A stretch of DNA of 47,301 nucleotides. It comes from Fragilaria crotonensis (Eukaryota; Bacillariophyta; Fragilariophyceae; Fragilariales; Fragilariaceae). The notes beneath the pieces are model-generated. The model searched no databases. It had not been told where the DNA came from and saw only the letters and a list, made by a program, of their open reading frames with translations. The translations under genes were made by a program, and so were the position numbers. Positions 1 to 9,386 of this stretch are shown here, in pieces. Where the stretch lies: NCBI GenBank assembly GCA_022925895.1, contig JAKSYS010000501.1, positions 1-47,301 of the forward strand. Reading direction: 5' to 3'. Numbering within the stretch: the stretch's first letter is position 1; each line of letters starts with the position of its first letter.

Positions 1-63
1 CAAAGGCAACACTGATATGAGGTTGTCCGAGGGCGCTTACCGGCTGATGGCCGATTTTTAACA

Positions 64-1709
64 GTGATTCCTTCACATGATCCGGCTGCAGCCATTCCGT
101 CGCAAGCAACTGACATTTTATTGCCGGCTGGAACATTCTCATCTACATCGAGTGATGAAATATTGAAGTCAACACAGGAACAAGGACTGCTGGAATCACT
201 TTCGACACCAATCGATCGTAGGTTGGAAGAGATGGAGCGACAGAAGCATTGGATCAACAAGAAACTTGCAGCGCTAGAGAAAAAGGCGGATTGGAGGCTA
301 TTTTTGGACGTGTACGATCGGAAAGCAGAGTGGTTTGATCCTGCCCACTATTTGATAATAATGCGCGAACTTACGCAATTGCCATCCGTTGACATACGAC
401 ACCCATTGCTGGAGGCATTGCTTGGAGATATGTGCGACAAACTTCAAGAGCATGGTATGGAATGGATCGGTGCTCGTGGACTGGGAAAGGTTTTCTACGC
501 CTTGTCAAAATTGAGACTACGAAATAATGCCCGTGCAGTTGATATCGTCAAGTTAGTTGGAACCAAAAAGAATGCCGAATGGCTGTTCGAAAATGGTGAT
601 CCACAAAATGTGGCCACATGTATATCGGCCTGTGGTTCCCTTGGAATCAGATCCCCGAATCTTTTTGAATTACTGGAGCAAAGAGCAGCCTGGATGTTTG
701 AGAACGGCGAACCTCGAGACATCGAGGAATGTATCTCGGCGTGTGCCCAGCTTAAGGTCCAGTCTCCGAATATGTTCCGCCTGCTCGAGCGACACGCAGA
801 TTGGATGTTTGAGAAGGGCACAGCAAGAAATATTGCTCCATGTACATGGGCCTGTGCTATGCTTGGGATTAGGTCACCAAAACTATTTCAACTGCAAGAT
901 GAGGAGGCAGAATGGTTGCTTGACAACACTAATGCTCGAAGTTTTGCGAACTGCGTATGGGCTTGTGCTAAGCTTGGAGTCAAGTCGCCCAAGTTATTTG
1001 CGTTGTTAGATCGAAAAGCCGAATGGGTGTTTGACAGTGGACATAATGAAGACTTTGGAAAGAGTGTATGGGCTTGTGCTAAAGCAGGAGTGCATTCCCC
1101 CAACATGTTCGCACTGTTAGAGCGAGAGGCAGATTGGTTGTTTTTGGAGCAAAGTCCTCGGATTGTCGCGAATTGCATTTGGGCATGTGGAAGGCTTGGA
1201 GTTCAGTCACCCAGGTTGTTTGAATTGCTGGAGCAAAAGGCGGAATGGTTGTTTAACGAAGGCAAGTCTCAGGAGGTGGCAAGCTGTGTTTGGGCTTGTG
1301 CTAAGCTCGGGATTCAGTCTCCAACCCTGTTCAGATTGTTGGACGAGAGAGCTGCATGGTTATTGACACTGGCAGCTCTCATGAAGTTGCGAATTGTGTA
1401 TGGGCTTGTGGTAAGCTTCGAGTCAACTCTCCGCACCTTTTCAGATTGCTGGACGAAAGAGCAGATCAGTTGTTTTACAACGGTACACCTCATGCTGTAG
1501 CGAACTGCGCCATGGCTTGTGGTACGCTTGGTGTTAAGTCTCCCAAGCTTTTTGAATTGTTGGACAAAAATGCCGAATGGTTGCTCGACATGGGCAACGA
1601 ACAAGAGATCGAGAATTGTATTCGTGCTTGCACTCTGCTTGGAGTCGATGCTCCTAGGCTACGAAATTTGACGAGGAAAAAGGCAGGAAAGTCTCCCAGG
1701 CGTAGGTAA
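64..1709 (+). CDS. Heptatricopeptide-like (HPR/OPR-type) helical repeat protein, 5' partial, one frameshift
   Basis: About ten tandem copies of a 37-residue repeat run from roughly codon 175 to the end. Each has the pattern W-(L/M)-F-x2-G, then C-(V/I)-x-A-C-x-x-L-x-(V/I)-x-SP-x-(L/M)-F-x-LL-(E/D)-x-x-A. This spacing and the WACAKLG core are those of HPR/OPR-type organellar RNA-binding repeat proteins, which are expanded in algae; an RNA target is inferred from the family only. No RAP domain is visible. The frame opens after a stop at 13-15, and TTTTTAACAG at 55-64 looks like a splice acceptor, so the true start is probably in an exon outside the window; the first in-frame ATG is near 232. 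The frame breaks at about 1363-1365, where one missing base in a T run separates two halves of one repeat; reading on in the next frame restores the array to a TAA at 1707. That stop overlaps a good donor (G|GTAAGC at 1706), so a further 3' exon is possible. Confidence 0.75.
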
Positions 1710-2491
1710 GCAAGGTATATACTGGTACACCAGAGCTGGAATACTCGGAATACCTGCTTGCTGGACTTGATTCCTCATAAGCACCCGGCAGCACCATCTA
1801 TAGAAGGACGTCCCAAATTAAGCATGCTACTCCCTTGTCTACCGCCACTATATCAAATGGTTCAAGGCTCTGCGTTTTTTGTACTCTGTGGAGGGTGTAA
1901 TGAAGAGGGAAAATTGCAGCAACCAGGTATAATACAGTGCCCCTGGGGTGGGTACAAGTAACCTTGTTTCCAAACGAAACTGGACATCTCATCCAACTAC
2001 AGGTACTGAAATCTATAATGGGGATAATGCGCCATGCACTACTTGTACTTGTTCTGGATTGAGCGCTGTTTACTGTGTATTGAACACGGAACACGACAGT
2101 AAAGCACGAGCTACTACCGGTAGAGCTAGTGGCTACCGGTAGTAGTATCATCAATCATCAACCATCAACTGATGGTCAATACACGTACAAGTACTGTATT
2201 AGCACTTCAACCTATGTTTACCGTCACAATTGTACTATAGTACCACATGTGCACTGTGCTACCGTACCCAGCTTGTGTTCACAATCGATGCAGAGAGAAG
2301 GCGGCGTGTGGCGGAGCGCAGGAAACAAGAAACAACGAAAGCCAGGTCAGGGGTCAGGGATTCATTTACCTTCGTACCGTCGGCATTGTTCACCCACTGT
2401 AACCGAAGGAGCACCAAATACCTCACTGTTGCTTCAAGGCGATACAATCACAGAATAGCTTCAGCGCAGCTCATTAAAGAAGGTCGCAAGC
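1710..2491. other. Intergenic, no gene seen
   Basis: No conserved reading frame is seen here. It holds two copies of the 10-bp palindrome CTACCGGTAG (2115-2124 and 2134-2143) and several GTAC sites. The short frames present have no recognisable composition. It serves as the spacer and presumably the promoter of the ISD11 gene. Confidence 0.6.
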
Positions 2492-2796
2492 ATGTCGATA
2501 TCATTGTTCCGTTCCTTAATGAAAGAAGCGCGGAAGATTCCAGACTACAATTTCCGCACGTACGCGTTGCGAAGAGTGAAGGCAGGATTCGAGAAAAGCA
2601 GACACGTTGAAGGGTGAGAGAGTTTCTCCAACGTTCTGTTCAATGTTCCAACATGTATGTTACTAACAGTCTTTATGCATTATGCAGAGAGGAAGCGTCT
2701 GCCTTACGCACACAAGGGCAGCAACAATTGGAGGTCCTTAGAAGGCAGGCCGCTCTGGGACAGATGTTTCCAAGTGCGAAAAGTGTTATGGATTAA
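2492..2796 (+). CDS. ISD11: ISD11/LYRM4-type LYR protein, two exons (2492..2613, 2688..2796)
   Basis: Splicing a 74-nt intron (2614-2687; donor GTGAGA, branch-like TACTAAC at 2661-2667, acceptor ATGCAG) gives a 76-residue protein. Exon 1 has the LYR-type motif LFR at residues 5-7, then DYNFRTYALRR, the signature block of ISD11 (human: AYNYRTYAVRR). Exon 2 carries LEVLRRQAALGQMF, matching the LGVIRRQ...GQLY block of the human protein. By family knowledge ISD11 is the mitochondrial partner that stabilises the cysteine desulfurase NFS1 and works with acyl carrier protein in Fe-S cluster assembly. The exons are in different frames, so neither looks convincing alone. The ATG at 2492 leaves an N-terminus slightly shorter than in animals. 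The gene ends 73 bp from the convergent XPA-like gene. Confidence 0.85.
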
Positions 2797-2869
2797 CTCT
2801 ATAGGTTGGGTCGGTCTATGTGCGACGTCTACTACGGCGAGAAATAGTTACAGAAACACGCAAACCCAA

Positions 2870-3313
2870 CTACTTGAATAGATCTTTATTTCTTTCCAAG
2901 TCCCTGCGAAAACGCTCCTCAGCTCGCCTGTTACGTTCCGCAATCAAACCATCCAACCCCCCAAATCGCTCCCTCGCACGACGTCGAATCTCGGCTCTAT
3001 CGTACAATTTCATAGGCTTAAATCCTTTGCCGCGAGGGTTTGTCTTCTCAACGTACGAGCAGACAGCCAAAGTGCCTTCGGGGAGACAATACACCTGTTT
3101 TGCTTCCCTTTGGGTGACAAACTTGGAAGCAGCTATTTCAAACTCCTCTAAATCGATCTCTTCGTCAACTTTTGTTTCTATCCTAATCTTCTTCTCACAC
3201 CTCTCCTTCGCTTCGTCTTCACCAACAACAACACACTCCCTTTTCTTTTTCTGTAACTGCAACGCACGCTCCCGATTTTGACGAATTAACTCCTTCTGTT
3301 CCTCCGTCAACAT
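2870..3313 (-). CDS. Small XPA C-terminal-domain protein lacking the zinc finger
   Basis: This is a 147-residue protein starting at an ATG (3311-3313). The C-terminal half (about 62-140) matches the XPA/RAD14 DNA-binding domain: FVTQREAKQVYCL (XPA: LITKTEAKQEYLL), then a segment ending PMKLYDRAEIRRRARERFG (XPA: [20 protein letters not shown]) and a long basic helix. The N-terminus (LTEEQKELIRQNRERALQLQ) resembles the N-terminal helix of XPA. The C4 zinc finger that normally precedes the DNA-binding domain is absent; only three scattered cysteines exist and none forms a CxxC pair. XPA acts in damage verification in nucleotide excision repair; whether this short form does is inference. It could be a lineage-specific XPA or a separate XPA_C family. 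It is intronless and highly charged, with Arg/Glu-rich ends. Confidence 0.7.
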   Translation of the reverse strand: MLTEEQKELIRQNRERALQLQKKKRECVVVGEDEAKERCEKKIRIETKVDEEIDLEEFEIAASKFVTQREAKQVYCLPEGTLAVCSYVEKTNPRGKGFKPMKLYDRAEIRRRARERFGGLDGLIAERNRRAEERFRRDLERNKDLFK

Positions 3314-3325
3314 AGCAGTGTTATC

Positions 3326-3499
3326 TTACTGTGAAGAGGAAGCAAGTTGCCGATTAGCACGTTCTCCGAAAAAGACGTATGCCAGACGAACGCCAGCAAA
3401 GTAAAGGCCCAGACGGCCGAAGAAACTCAACCCTGAATAGAACGGAGAGGATGGTCTAGATGATCCGTCGGATTGGCCGTCAGGATAGAGCACAAACAT
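3326..3499 (-). CDS. Possible 57-residue single-pass membrane microprotein
   Basis: An ATG-initiated frame with one hydrophobic stretch (FFGRLGLYFAGVRLAYVFFG) after a Ser/Pro/Gly-rich N-terminus. Its stop lies only 12 bp upstream of the XPA-like start codon on the same strand, which is very tight for separate nuclear genes. It may be part of that gene's 5' leader or chance. No family is recognised. Confidence 0.25.
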   Translation of the reverse strand: MFVLYPDGQSDGSSRPSSPFYSGLSFFGRLGLYFAGVRLAYVFFGERANRQLASSSQ

Positions 3500-4311
3500 T
3501 CCGAAGCGATTTGAGCAGGAGTGGATTAGAAGGAGGTTGCGACTGGTGAATGACAACAAAAGGAAGTGCTCCGTGGGTATGTGGAATAGTACGATGGTGA
3601 GTCTGCTTTGACTTAAGGTACTTGTACTAGTACTATCATACTCGTAGTACTTATTCCACGAAAATGGGTGTGAAAGAAACTTCAGAGATACGCGGAGTGT
3701 CGTGGGGGAACGGTTTGACAGCATTGTCAGTTGTCAGCCACACGAAAGCGACGTACGTCCTTGACACGTCACAGGCAGAGGCGCACTGGTGCATTGATTT
3801 TTATATGGGAACGTGCAGTCTACAAGTACAGTACTGCAGTATGCAGTATTAATATAGGTGACACTTGCCTCGGTCGTAACAGCATTCAACGAAATTCCGA
3901 AAAACCAGTCAAATCTTGACTAAGAGTAGTAGCTCATTGTGAAGAGCAACAACTTCCTACTAGTAGCTAGAGACAGCATGAACTATATAAACATAAGCAG
4001 TGCGATCTGAGTGCTCCATTACCTTATGTCGAATAATGTTGAGTCTCTCCTCACGTCATCTAAAGCAGTGGTGCACATGCTCCATCACCCTTCCTCATTT
4101 CGACAGAGCATTCTGAAAGAGCTTAGGCCCTACTTCCATACTCTAGTGCACAGTGAACCAAGAATTCAGAAGTAGTACATAGCAATCACCTTTTAGGAAG
4201 ACCTTTACCTAGACGATGTGGGGAGTGAAATCGCTGTTCTCAAGTGCAACTCGTGACAGCAACGGTTCGTGCACACATATTAAGACTTCAAGTTTGCCGC
4301 CCGAATAACAT
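3500..4311. other. Intergenic, no gene seen
   Basis: There are only short, compositionally unremarkable frames. It contains a TACTAGTAC-rich patch around 3619-3655, which is typical of the intergenic palindromes in this window. No RNA gene is recognised. Confidence 0.5.
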
Positions 4312-6251
4312 TCAAGTACTGCATTGTGCTGGAAGGCTACTAAAGGATAGCGAAGTCTGCGAAGGCAATACAATCCATTCAACTCTGAGTCTTTTCGCTG
4401 AAGCAGCTGCAGCTTCTCGTTCAGTCCTTTCTTTCAAAACCTGGTCGCTCTTTTCCGGCAGTTGCCCACAAAGCTTTTGGAGATCTTCCAGCCATCCCAG
4501 TTCAACGGCCAGGTCAAGTAGGACTTCGTCAACCTCGCCTTGAGCAAAGAAATCTCGTTTGGATTGCTCCGAATAATCAATGCCAAGTTGGTAGCCCACA
4601 GGCTCACGATTCACAACCACACGCATAGCGGTGCGAGGACAGCAGTACACCAAACTATTTGCCGGGGCCACTGCCAATGACGTACCAACGACAATCAAAG
4701 GTCAATACCTGGAAGATCTTCACGGACACAGCGGAAGAATTCACCAGGTAGCGAGGAGCGAAATAGGACGATGGATGGCTTCATGGCTTCGTAGCCGCAG
4801 AGCTGGCAGGCAATGGGCGTTGAAGAGTTGGGCGCTTTTTGGTCTTTCCCAGTCAAGTCTTTAATGTTCTTTTCTACAAGAGTGCAAAAACCCTGAAAGT
4901 CAGACTTTGTCTTGCAGAGGGCACACTCCGCTTCATCCATTGAACCATGCACCATGACAACCTTTTCACGCGGAAGGTTTGTGCACTGGCCTTCGAGGCC
5001 ATCAATGTTCTGTTGATACAGCCGAGTTAACTTTCCCGTCTTGATGTGCAGCAGTTCCACAAAGCGATGCGCCAAAGTCGCCTTCCACAATCTATCTCGG
5101 GTCCCGAGTATAAATGGTCGATTGAGTTCCAGACAGGGAAGTGGGTTCTGTAGGAAGAGGTTCATATCTAACGCAAACGTCGGGTCTGCACGGATGGCTT
5201 CGCGCTCTTCCAAAGAGGCGGTCAGCAGGCCCGGTCGGAGCGTATCGTACAAACCACCAGCGGATCGAAAATCAGGAATACCACTGGCCACGGACATGCC
5301 CGCACCTGCAAGGATGGCAATGGACTGGCATTCATCAGAAAGAATAAACCGAGCGACATCAGACAATGACCGCGGAGGGCGGCCAAAGGGATACACACGC
5401 TCGTCCTCATCGCCAAAGATTGAGGCGATCATTCGACGAACGCCTTGCTCAGAGCGAGGATCGTCCTGACTTGATTCGGAGTTTGAGTCCTCATCAGACG
5501 ATGATTCTTCTGAACCGTCGACGTCTTCCTCATTAGTTTGCGGCGCTGCTCGACAATTCAATGCCTTAAGTTTCTCTGTCAATTCATCCACAAGAGGATC
5601 GCTAAGATATGCCTGACATGCATGGCACCAGACTGATAATTCCTGAAGATTGGCAGCAATGCAGTGGCCAGCCTTGTCGTCACCAGGATCAGACTCCGAA
5701 GTGACTTGGTAGTGCGCCAAACCGTGTGCCTTGTCGTCGGGCGAACAAAAAACAACTCCGCATTGCAAACACAACCAATTCTGTGCGGTCTCTTCATTGC
5801 TCTCGACAGAATGAACACTATCATCTGACTTCGGGATACATTCAGTGCAAGAGACATTCGTAGATGTTGGCAACTGTTCGTGTTGGAGGAGAATATGGCT
5901 CCGGACATGTGGACAGTGTGAAATTGGTACATTGGGACAGCATTTGGATTCTTCCCCGGGATGGCCTTCTAATTTATCAGCAAGCACCAGATCCTTCTGT
6001 TTTGCAAACAAGTCGCATGATTCTTGCGCGTGCCCGCCAGTATGAACGTTTGCCGGCCGCTCCTCGTCACCATCACCGGCATCTTCACGTGGCATTGCCT
6101 CTGTCAGAAGACGGCGATTACTGTGACTATTTCCGTCGGTAGCGACTTCGGAAATATCTTGTGCCGCTACAGGAACTAGCTCATCACCATTGGCAACACG
6201 ACGATCTGGCGGACCTGATGGAGGGGAGGAAACGCCATCTTGCGAGGACAT
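4312..6251 (-). CDS. Sirtuin deacetylase with N-terminal ZnF-UBP domain, one frameshift
   Basis: Starting at the ATG ending at 6251 (the longer frame begins with GTG), the protein is about 645 residues. Residues 113-225 form an HDAC6-like ZnF-UBP finger (CPH, NWLCLQCG, HGLAHY, WCHACQAY), then an acidic Ser/Glu linker (about 240-265). The sirtuin core starts near 300: GAGMSVASGIPDFRS (315-330), QNIDGL (414-419), catalytic His in VHGS (435), and zinc ligands C443/C446 and C482/C485. The frame breaks at 4697-4699, where AAA (TTT on the coding strand) is one base short; beyond it the expected (L)LIVVGTSLAV block continues in the next frame, so the gene is almost certainly intact. Known chemistry: NAD-dependent removal of acyl groups from lysine. 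The finger implies recruitment to free ubiquitin C-termini (inference). The neighbouring upstream gene carries a paralogous finger. Confidence 0.88.
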
Positions 6252-6726
6252 TAGGTCAGCAAGTAAGGTATCAAGCACAGGATTTGACGAATGAACTGAG
6301 ATTCATGCAGAAATGAGGAGTATGCGCCAATCAGAATCCGCTGAAACGTCAGCATTTTCGAGCGTTTCACGTCAGAAATTCACACAAGCTGTGCCAGTGC
6401 CAGTAGTCTCCTGTTCTGTCCTACCAAAATTGCTTTTGACTGTCAACCCTTCTACTCCAGTATGCATTGTAGCGACGTTAGGGATCTTACCGAGATCTAT
6501 GCAAGGCAAGTTTGGATAACTAGTATTGGAGAACTCCAGTAATGTGTAAAAGATCCAGGAATACAGAGTGACGCTTTAGAGCTTGCTCGCAGGACTGTAA
6601 TCTAGATGATCGAAGGGAAATGTGCGACCTCATCAGTGTCGAGCAATGGTGTACTGGAGCATGGTAGCATGGATAATACTGCTCCCTCCGATCAGACAAA
6701 AGCAGTTGCAACGAACAACCATCATG
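6252..6726. other. Spacer between two ZnF-UBP genes
   Basis: There are 475 bp between the UBA/ZnF-UBP gene and the sirtuin, both on the minus strand. No conserved frame is seen. It presumably holds the terminator of one gene and the promoter of the other. Confidence 0.5.
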
Positions 6727-7458
6727 CTATACTTCGTCCGCAAACTTGAGCTCTTCTAGCTTCCTCACCAGCCCTTGGACAACTGGGTCCTCGAGATAAG
6801 CCTGACAGGCATGGCACCAAACTGATAAATCGGCCAAACTAACACCCACACAATGGCCTGCGTGATCTTCTCCAGGATCGCATTCCAAGGTGTCCTTATA
6901 ATGGGCAATGCCATGACCATTCACATAACGTGAACATCGCACGACTCCGCATTGCAAACAAATCCAATTTTCACGCGACGGACAAGAACCATCGTCATCG
7001 ACATCGGATTTGGCGAATCCGGTCCCTTGCTTGGATGCAACATGACTACATGTGGCGTTATGAGGCGATGCCAGTTTGTCAGGACTCAGGAGAACATGGT
7101 GCTGAACGTGTGGGCAGTCGGATATCGGAACCACTGGCCCTCCTTGGTCCTGGGCCAGATCACCATCCAAAATGTAATTATAGGCAGCTGTCACGTCAGG
7201 ACCGACCGCCTCAACGGCTTCTTGAGCGACGTGCGGAGGAAAGCCAAACACGTTTTCAAGAGTATCCATGACTTTCGCGACGTCTGCTATTGTCGCAGTG
7301 TCGTACGAGACGGCGTGTGCTGACGACCCAGCTGCGACCGTAGTCGTTGCTGCAGCGGATGCTGCCAATGATTGATCATCCATGTTTGATATAGCGCTCG
7401 TGACTTGGTCATCCCCCGCTTGCGACAATGGAGAAGATTCTTCGTCGATGGGCAGCAT
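6727..7458 (-). CDS. UBA + ZnF-UBP domain protein
   Basis: A 243-residue ATG-started protein. After a low-complexity Ser/Ala/Thr N-terminus, residues about 56-98 look like a UBA/UBA-like three-helix domain (VMDTLENVFGFPP then AAYNYIL). Residues 115-230 are a ZnF-UBP finger very close to HDAC6: CPHV, ENWICLQCG, RCSRYVNGHGIAHY, GHCVGVSLADLSVWCHACQAY. The Arg-Tyr of the C-x-R-Y loop, Asp of the DLS turn, Trp before the CxxC and the final Tyr, which line the ubiquitin-tail pocket in HDAC6, are all present. It should therefore bind unanchored ubiquitin C-termini, with UBA adding a second contact; no catalytic domain follows. It lies directly upstream of, and on the same strand as, the sirtuin with the related finger, which suggests local duplication and fusion. 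Function is inferred. Confidence 0.82.
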   Translation of the reverse strand: MLPIDEESSPLSQAGDDQVTSAISNMDDQSLAASAAATTTVAAGSSAHAVSYDTATIADVAKVMDTLENVFGFPPHVAQEAVEAVGPDVTAAYNYILDGDLAQDQGGPVVPISDCPHVQHHVLLSPDKLASPHNATCSHVASKQGTGFAKSDVDDDGSCPSRENWICLQCGVVRCSRYVNGHGIAHYKDTLECDPGEDHAGHCVGVSLADLSVWCHACQAYLEDPVVQGLVRKLEELKFADEV

Positions 7459-7519
7459 GGCGGATCGTCAGATGGAGTTTTGTGTCATCAGATGTGTTTT
7501 TTTTTAGATCTACAAGTAC

Positions 7520-8400
7520 CAGGTACTATCTCAGTAGAACTGCGTACTACAGGAGGTTCCGGAATTTCGGCTCTTTTATGTGTCTCGTACCTTTTACGCA
7601 GATTATCTACCAGAAATATGTTCGACAAACATCTAAATAATTCCACGTTTCCAAAATGATAGAATATCTTCTGTTGATACACTTTAATTAAAACCGTGCT
7701 TTATTTTGGAACTGTTGTTAACATCGTTTGTTATGACAAGTACGACATCGATTCAATGTCTTGGATGAACTAGTACTATGTAGGGATATTCAAAAAAGAC
7801 GTTGGCTCAAGAGCCAATTTACCTCGTCCAACTAGTCGAGGAACGTGTTTTCTTTAAATGAGAACTCGCCACACGGGGAACGGAAAAAAATGACAGGTCA
7901 TCTAAGGTCGATGGTATGCGTATGCGTTACGTCTCCTAGTCGTATGACATAAAGTGCGAGCACTTTTGAGGACGAGCTCTATGACACACACAAAACGTGT
8001 GTTCTTGAGTTTGACTTCGCCGGGGGCTGTTGTTCAGCCGTTGGCTCTTGAGACAACGGCTCTTGAGCCAATGGCTCTTGAGCCAGCGGCTCTTGAGACA
8101 ACGGCTGCCGACACTTCAAATGTCGAATATCCTTAAGTAGGATTTTCATAAAACGTCGATTCCATTGTCGCATAGTCTAATCTCAAGTTCTTTAGTTGCA
8201 GCTCAAAATTTGTCACGTCATGAGATTGATGTACCTAATGATCCGGACATTTGAAGTGATGGAACGCGTGGAATATTTGTCCGGCGTGACGAACGAAGTT
8301 GTAGAATTAGTATCCGTACCCAGTAGTAGACACTTATAGGTAAAAGAGCCGAAATTCCGGAACCTCCAGTACTCGAGCACTACACTGACATTCGTACTAC
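7520..8400. mobile_element. Foldback/MITE-like element with long imperfect inverted arms
   Basis: A 27-bp block at 7552-7578 (GGAGGTTCCGGAATTTCGGC then TCTTTTA) recurs as an exact reverse complement at 8341-8367. Similarity continues imperfectly inward for about 100 bp (ATTCCACG...TTCCA) and weakly outward. Nested inside, GGATATTC...GGCTCAAGAGCC (about 7784-7815) is mirrored by the repeats and GAATATCC near 8036-8135. No coding capacity and no clear target duplication were found, so the edges are approximate. Confidence 0.55.
8036..8107. repeat. Short tandem repeat, period about 15 bp
   Basis: Four to five imperfect copies of GGCTCTTGAGCCAATG / GGCTCTTGAGACAACG lie in tandem. Each unit contains the palindrome GGCTCNNGAGCC. 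The minus-strand frame through it reads as repeated SQEPLAQEP, which is a shadow of the DNA repeat rather than evidence for a gene. Confidence 0.8.
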
Positions 8401-8547
8401 TCGTCCTGACAGAAATTTTGTGGGCGACACGTGAGGATTGGATGTTGTCAACACACAACTCTCTGCACCTTTCATCACCATTGCGGACCAGAGTGCATAC
8501 AGTAGAACGCTGGAGTACGGAGTAACCTGCAATAGCGCATCTTGAAA

Positions 8548-9342
8548 ATGTCGAAGCGAGGCGGAATCGCGTCAGGCCCGCGCCTGGCAATGAAACGGAA
8601 TTCCCCGACCAGTGGAAATGATCTGTCAGCAGCAATACAAACGCTGGATGAAGACACGATGTTACAAGCATGCTCCTTACTGCTGTCTGAACGGGATTAT
8701 CAAGATGATGTCGTTGAAGAGGAGTCGGATTATTCCAAATTAATAGCGTTATTCGTGAAATGCAACGACGCTGCACGCGTGGTGGAGCGGCATGCGGCCC
8801 AACACACACCATCAGGACTGCCTTCCTTAAATGCGTCTATCCCGCACCCCACATCGGCAACAATTACTCCAAGTGCTCGTGCCGCGGCAGCAGCGGCACG
8901 GCCGGTGAAAGCACAGGGACATTTGAATTCCATGAATCCTCCGAGACGCTTGTCTGCCATGGCACCCATGGCACGTCCTGGCGTGGCGGCGTCGCGAATG
9001 AAGGGAGCACCCAGTGCTAACCAAAGGCCAACGCTGAAACGTGTGCCGAGTGATTCGTCGCTCGCTTCCATAACTTCTACTTCGTCCAATCGGTCCGCTG
9101 CGAAGAAGGCTCGTCTGCTCACTGGAACTGCCCTACCGGACACCAGCAACAAAGGAACAGCTCCTCCTCCAGAGGCTCTCAATTTTTTGCAGGCTCTCAA
9201 CAATCAACACACCACTCAAGAAGATGATAATATTCCGGTTCCAACAGAGGAGACTGAAGAGTCGAACACTCGAGCAGCTAAGACCGATACCAGTATCAAG
9301 GTACAGCCAGGAAAGCGACATTCTCCTAGAAAGCGAGGATAA
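8548..9342 (+). CDS. Basic, low-complexity protein of unknown function
   Basis: A 264-residue protein starting at the first ATG (8548). Residues about 25-90 look helical and acidic (two DYxxDVVEEE-type clusters), followed by an Ala/Pro/Met-rich stretch and a Ser-rich, Lys/Arg-rich tail ending in KRHSPRKRG. Clusters such as KKAR, RKRG and RRLS suggest nuclear localisation and phosphorylation sites (inference). I do not recognise a family. The length of the open frame and its position between two genes with a sensible spacing support it being real. It converges on the DEAD-box helicase, with 44 bp between the stop codons. Confidence 0.6.
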   Translation: MSKRGGIASGPRLAMKRNSPTSGNDLSAAIQTLDEDTMLQACSLLLSERDYQDDVVEEESDYSKLIALFVKCNDAARVVERHAAQHTPSGLPSLNASIPHPTSATITPSARAAAAAARPVKAQGHLNSMNPPRRLSAMAPMARPGVAASRMKGAPSANQRPTLKRVPSDSSLASITSTSSNRSAAKKARLLTGTALPDTSNKGTAPPPEALNFLQALNNQHTTQEDDNIPVPTEETEESNTRAAKTDTSIKVQPGKRHSPRKRG

Positions 9343-9386
9343 CACTTGATATTGCAGTACGTGGTAGCTGAATGGATTATTAACCA

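Noticed and set aside
4244-4543. Plus-strand frame rich in Ser near the sirtuin 3' end
   Set aside because: Antisense shadow of the sirtuin C-terminus with codon composition typical of a reversed coding strand.
4695-4735. Short intron at the sirtuin frame break (GTATTG...TTGGCAG)
   Set aside because: It would be only 38 nt and would delete the conserved VVGTSL block; a missing base in a T run explains the break better.
7979-8173. Minus-strand ORF with repeated SQEPLAQEP
   Set aside because: It is simply the translation of the 15-bp tandem repeat inside the foldback element; there is no non-repetitive coding sequence around it.
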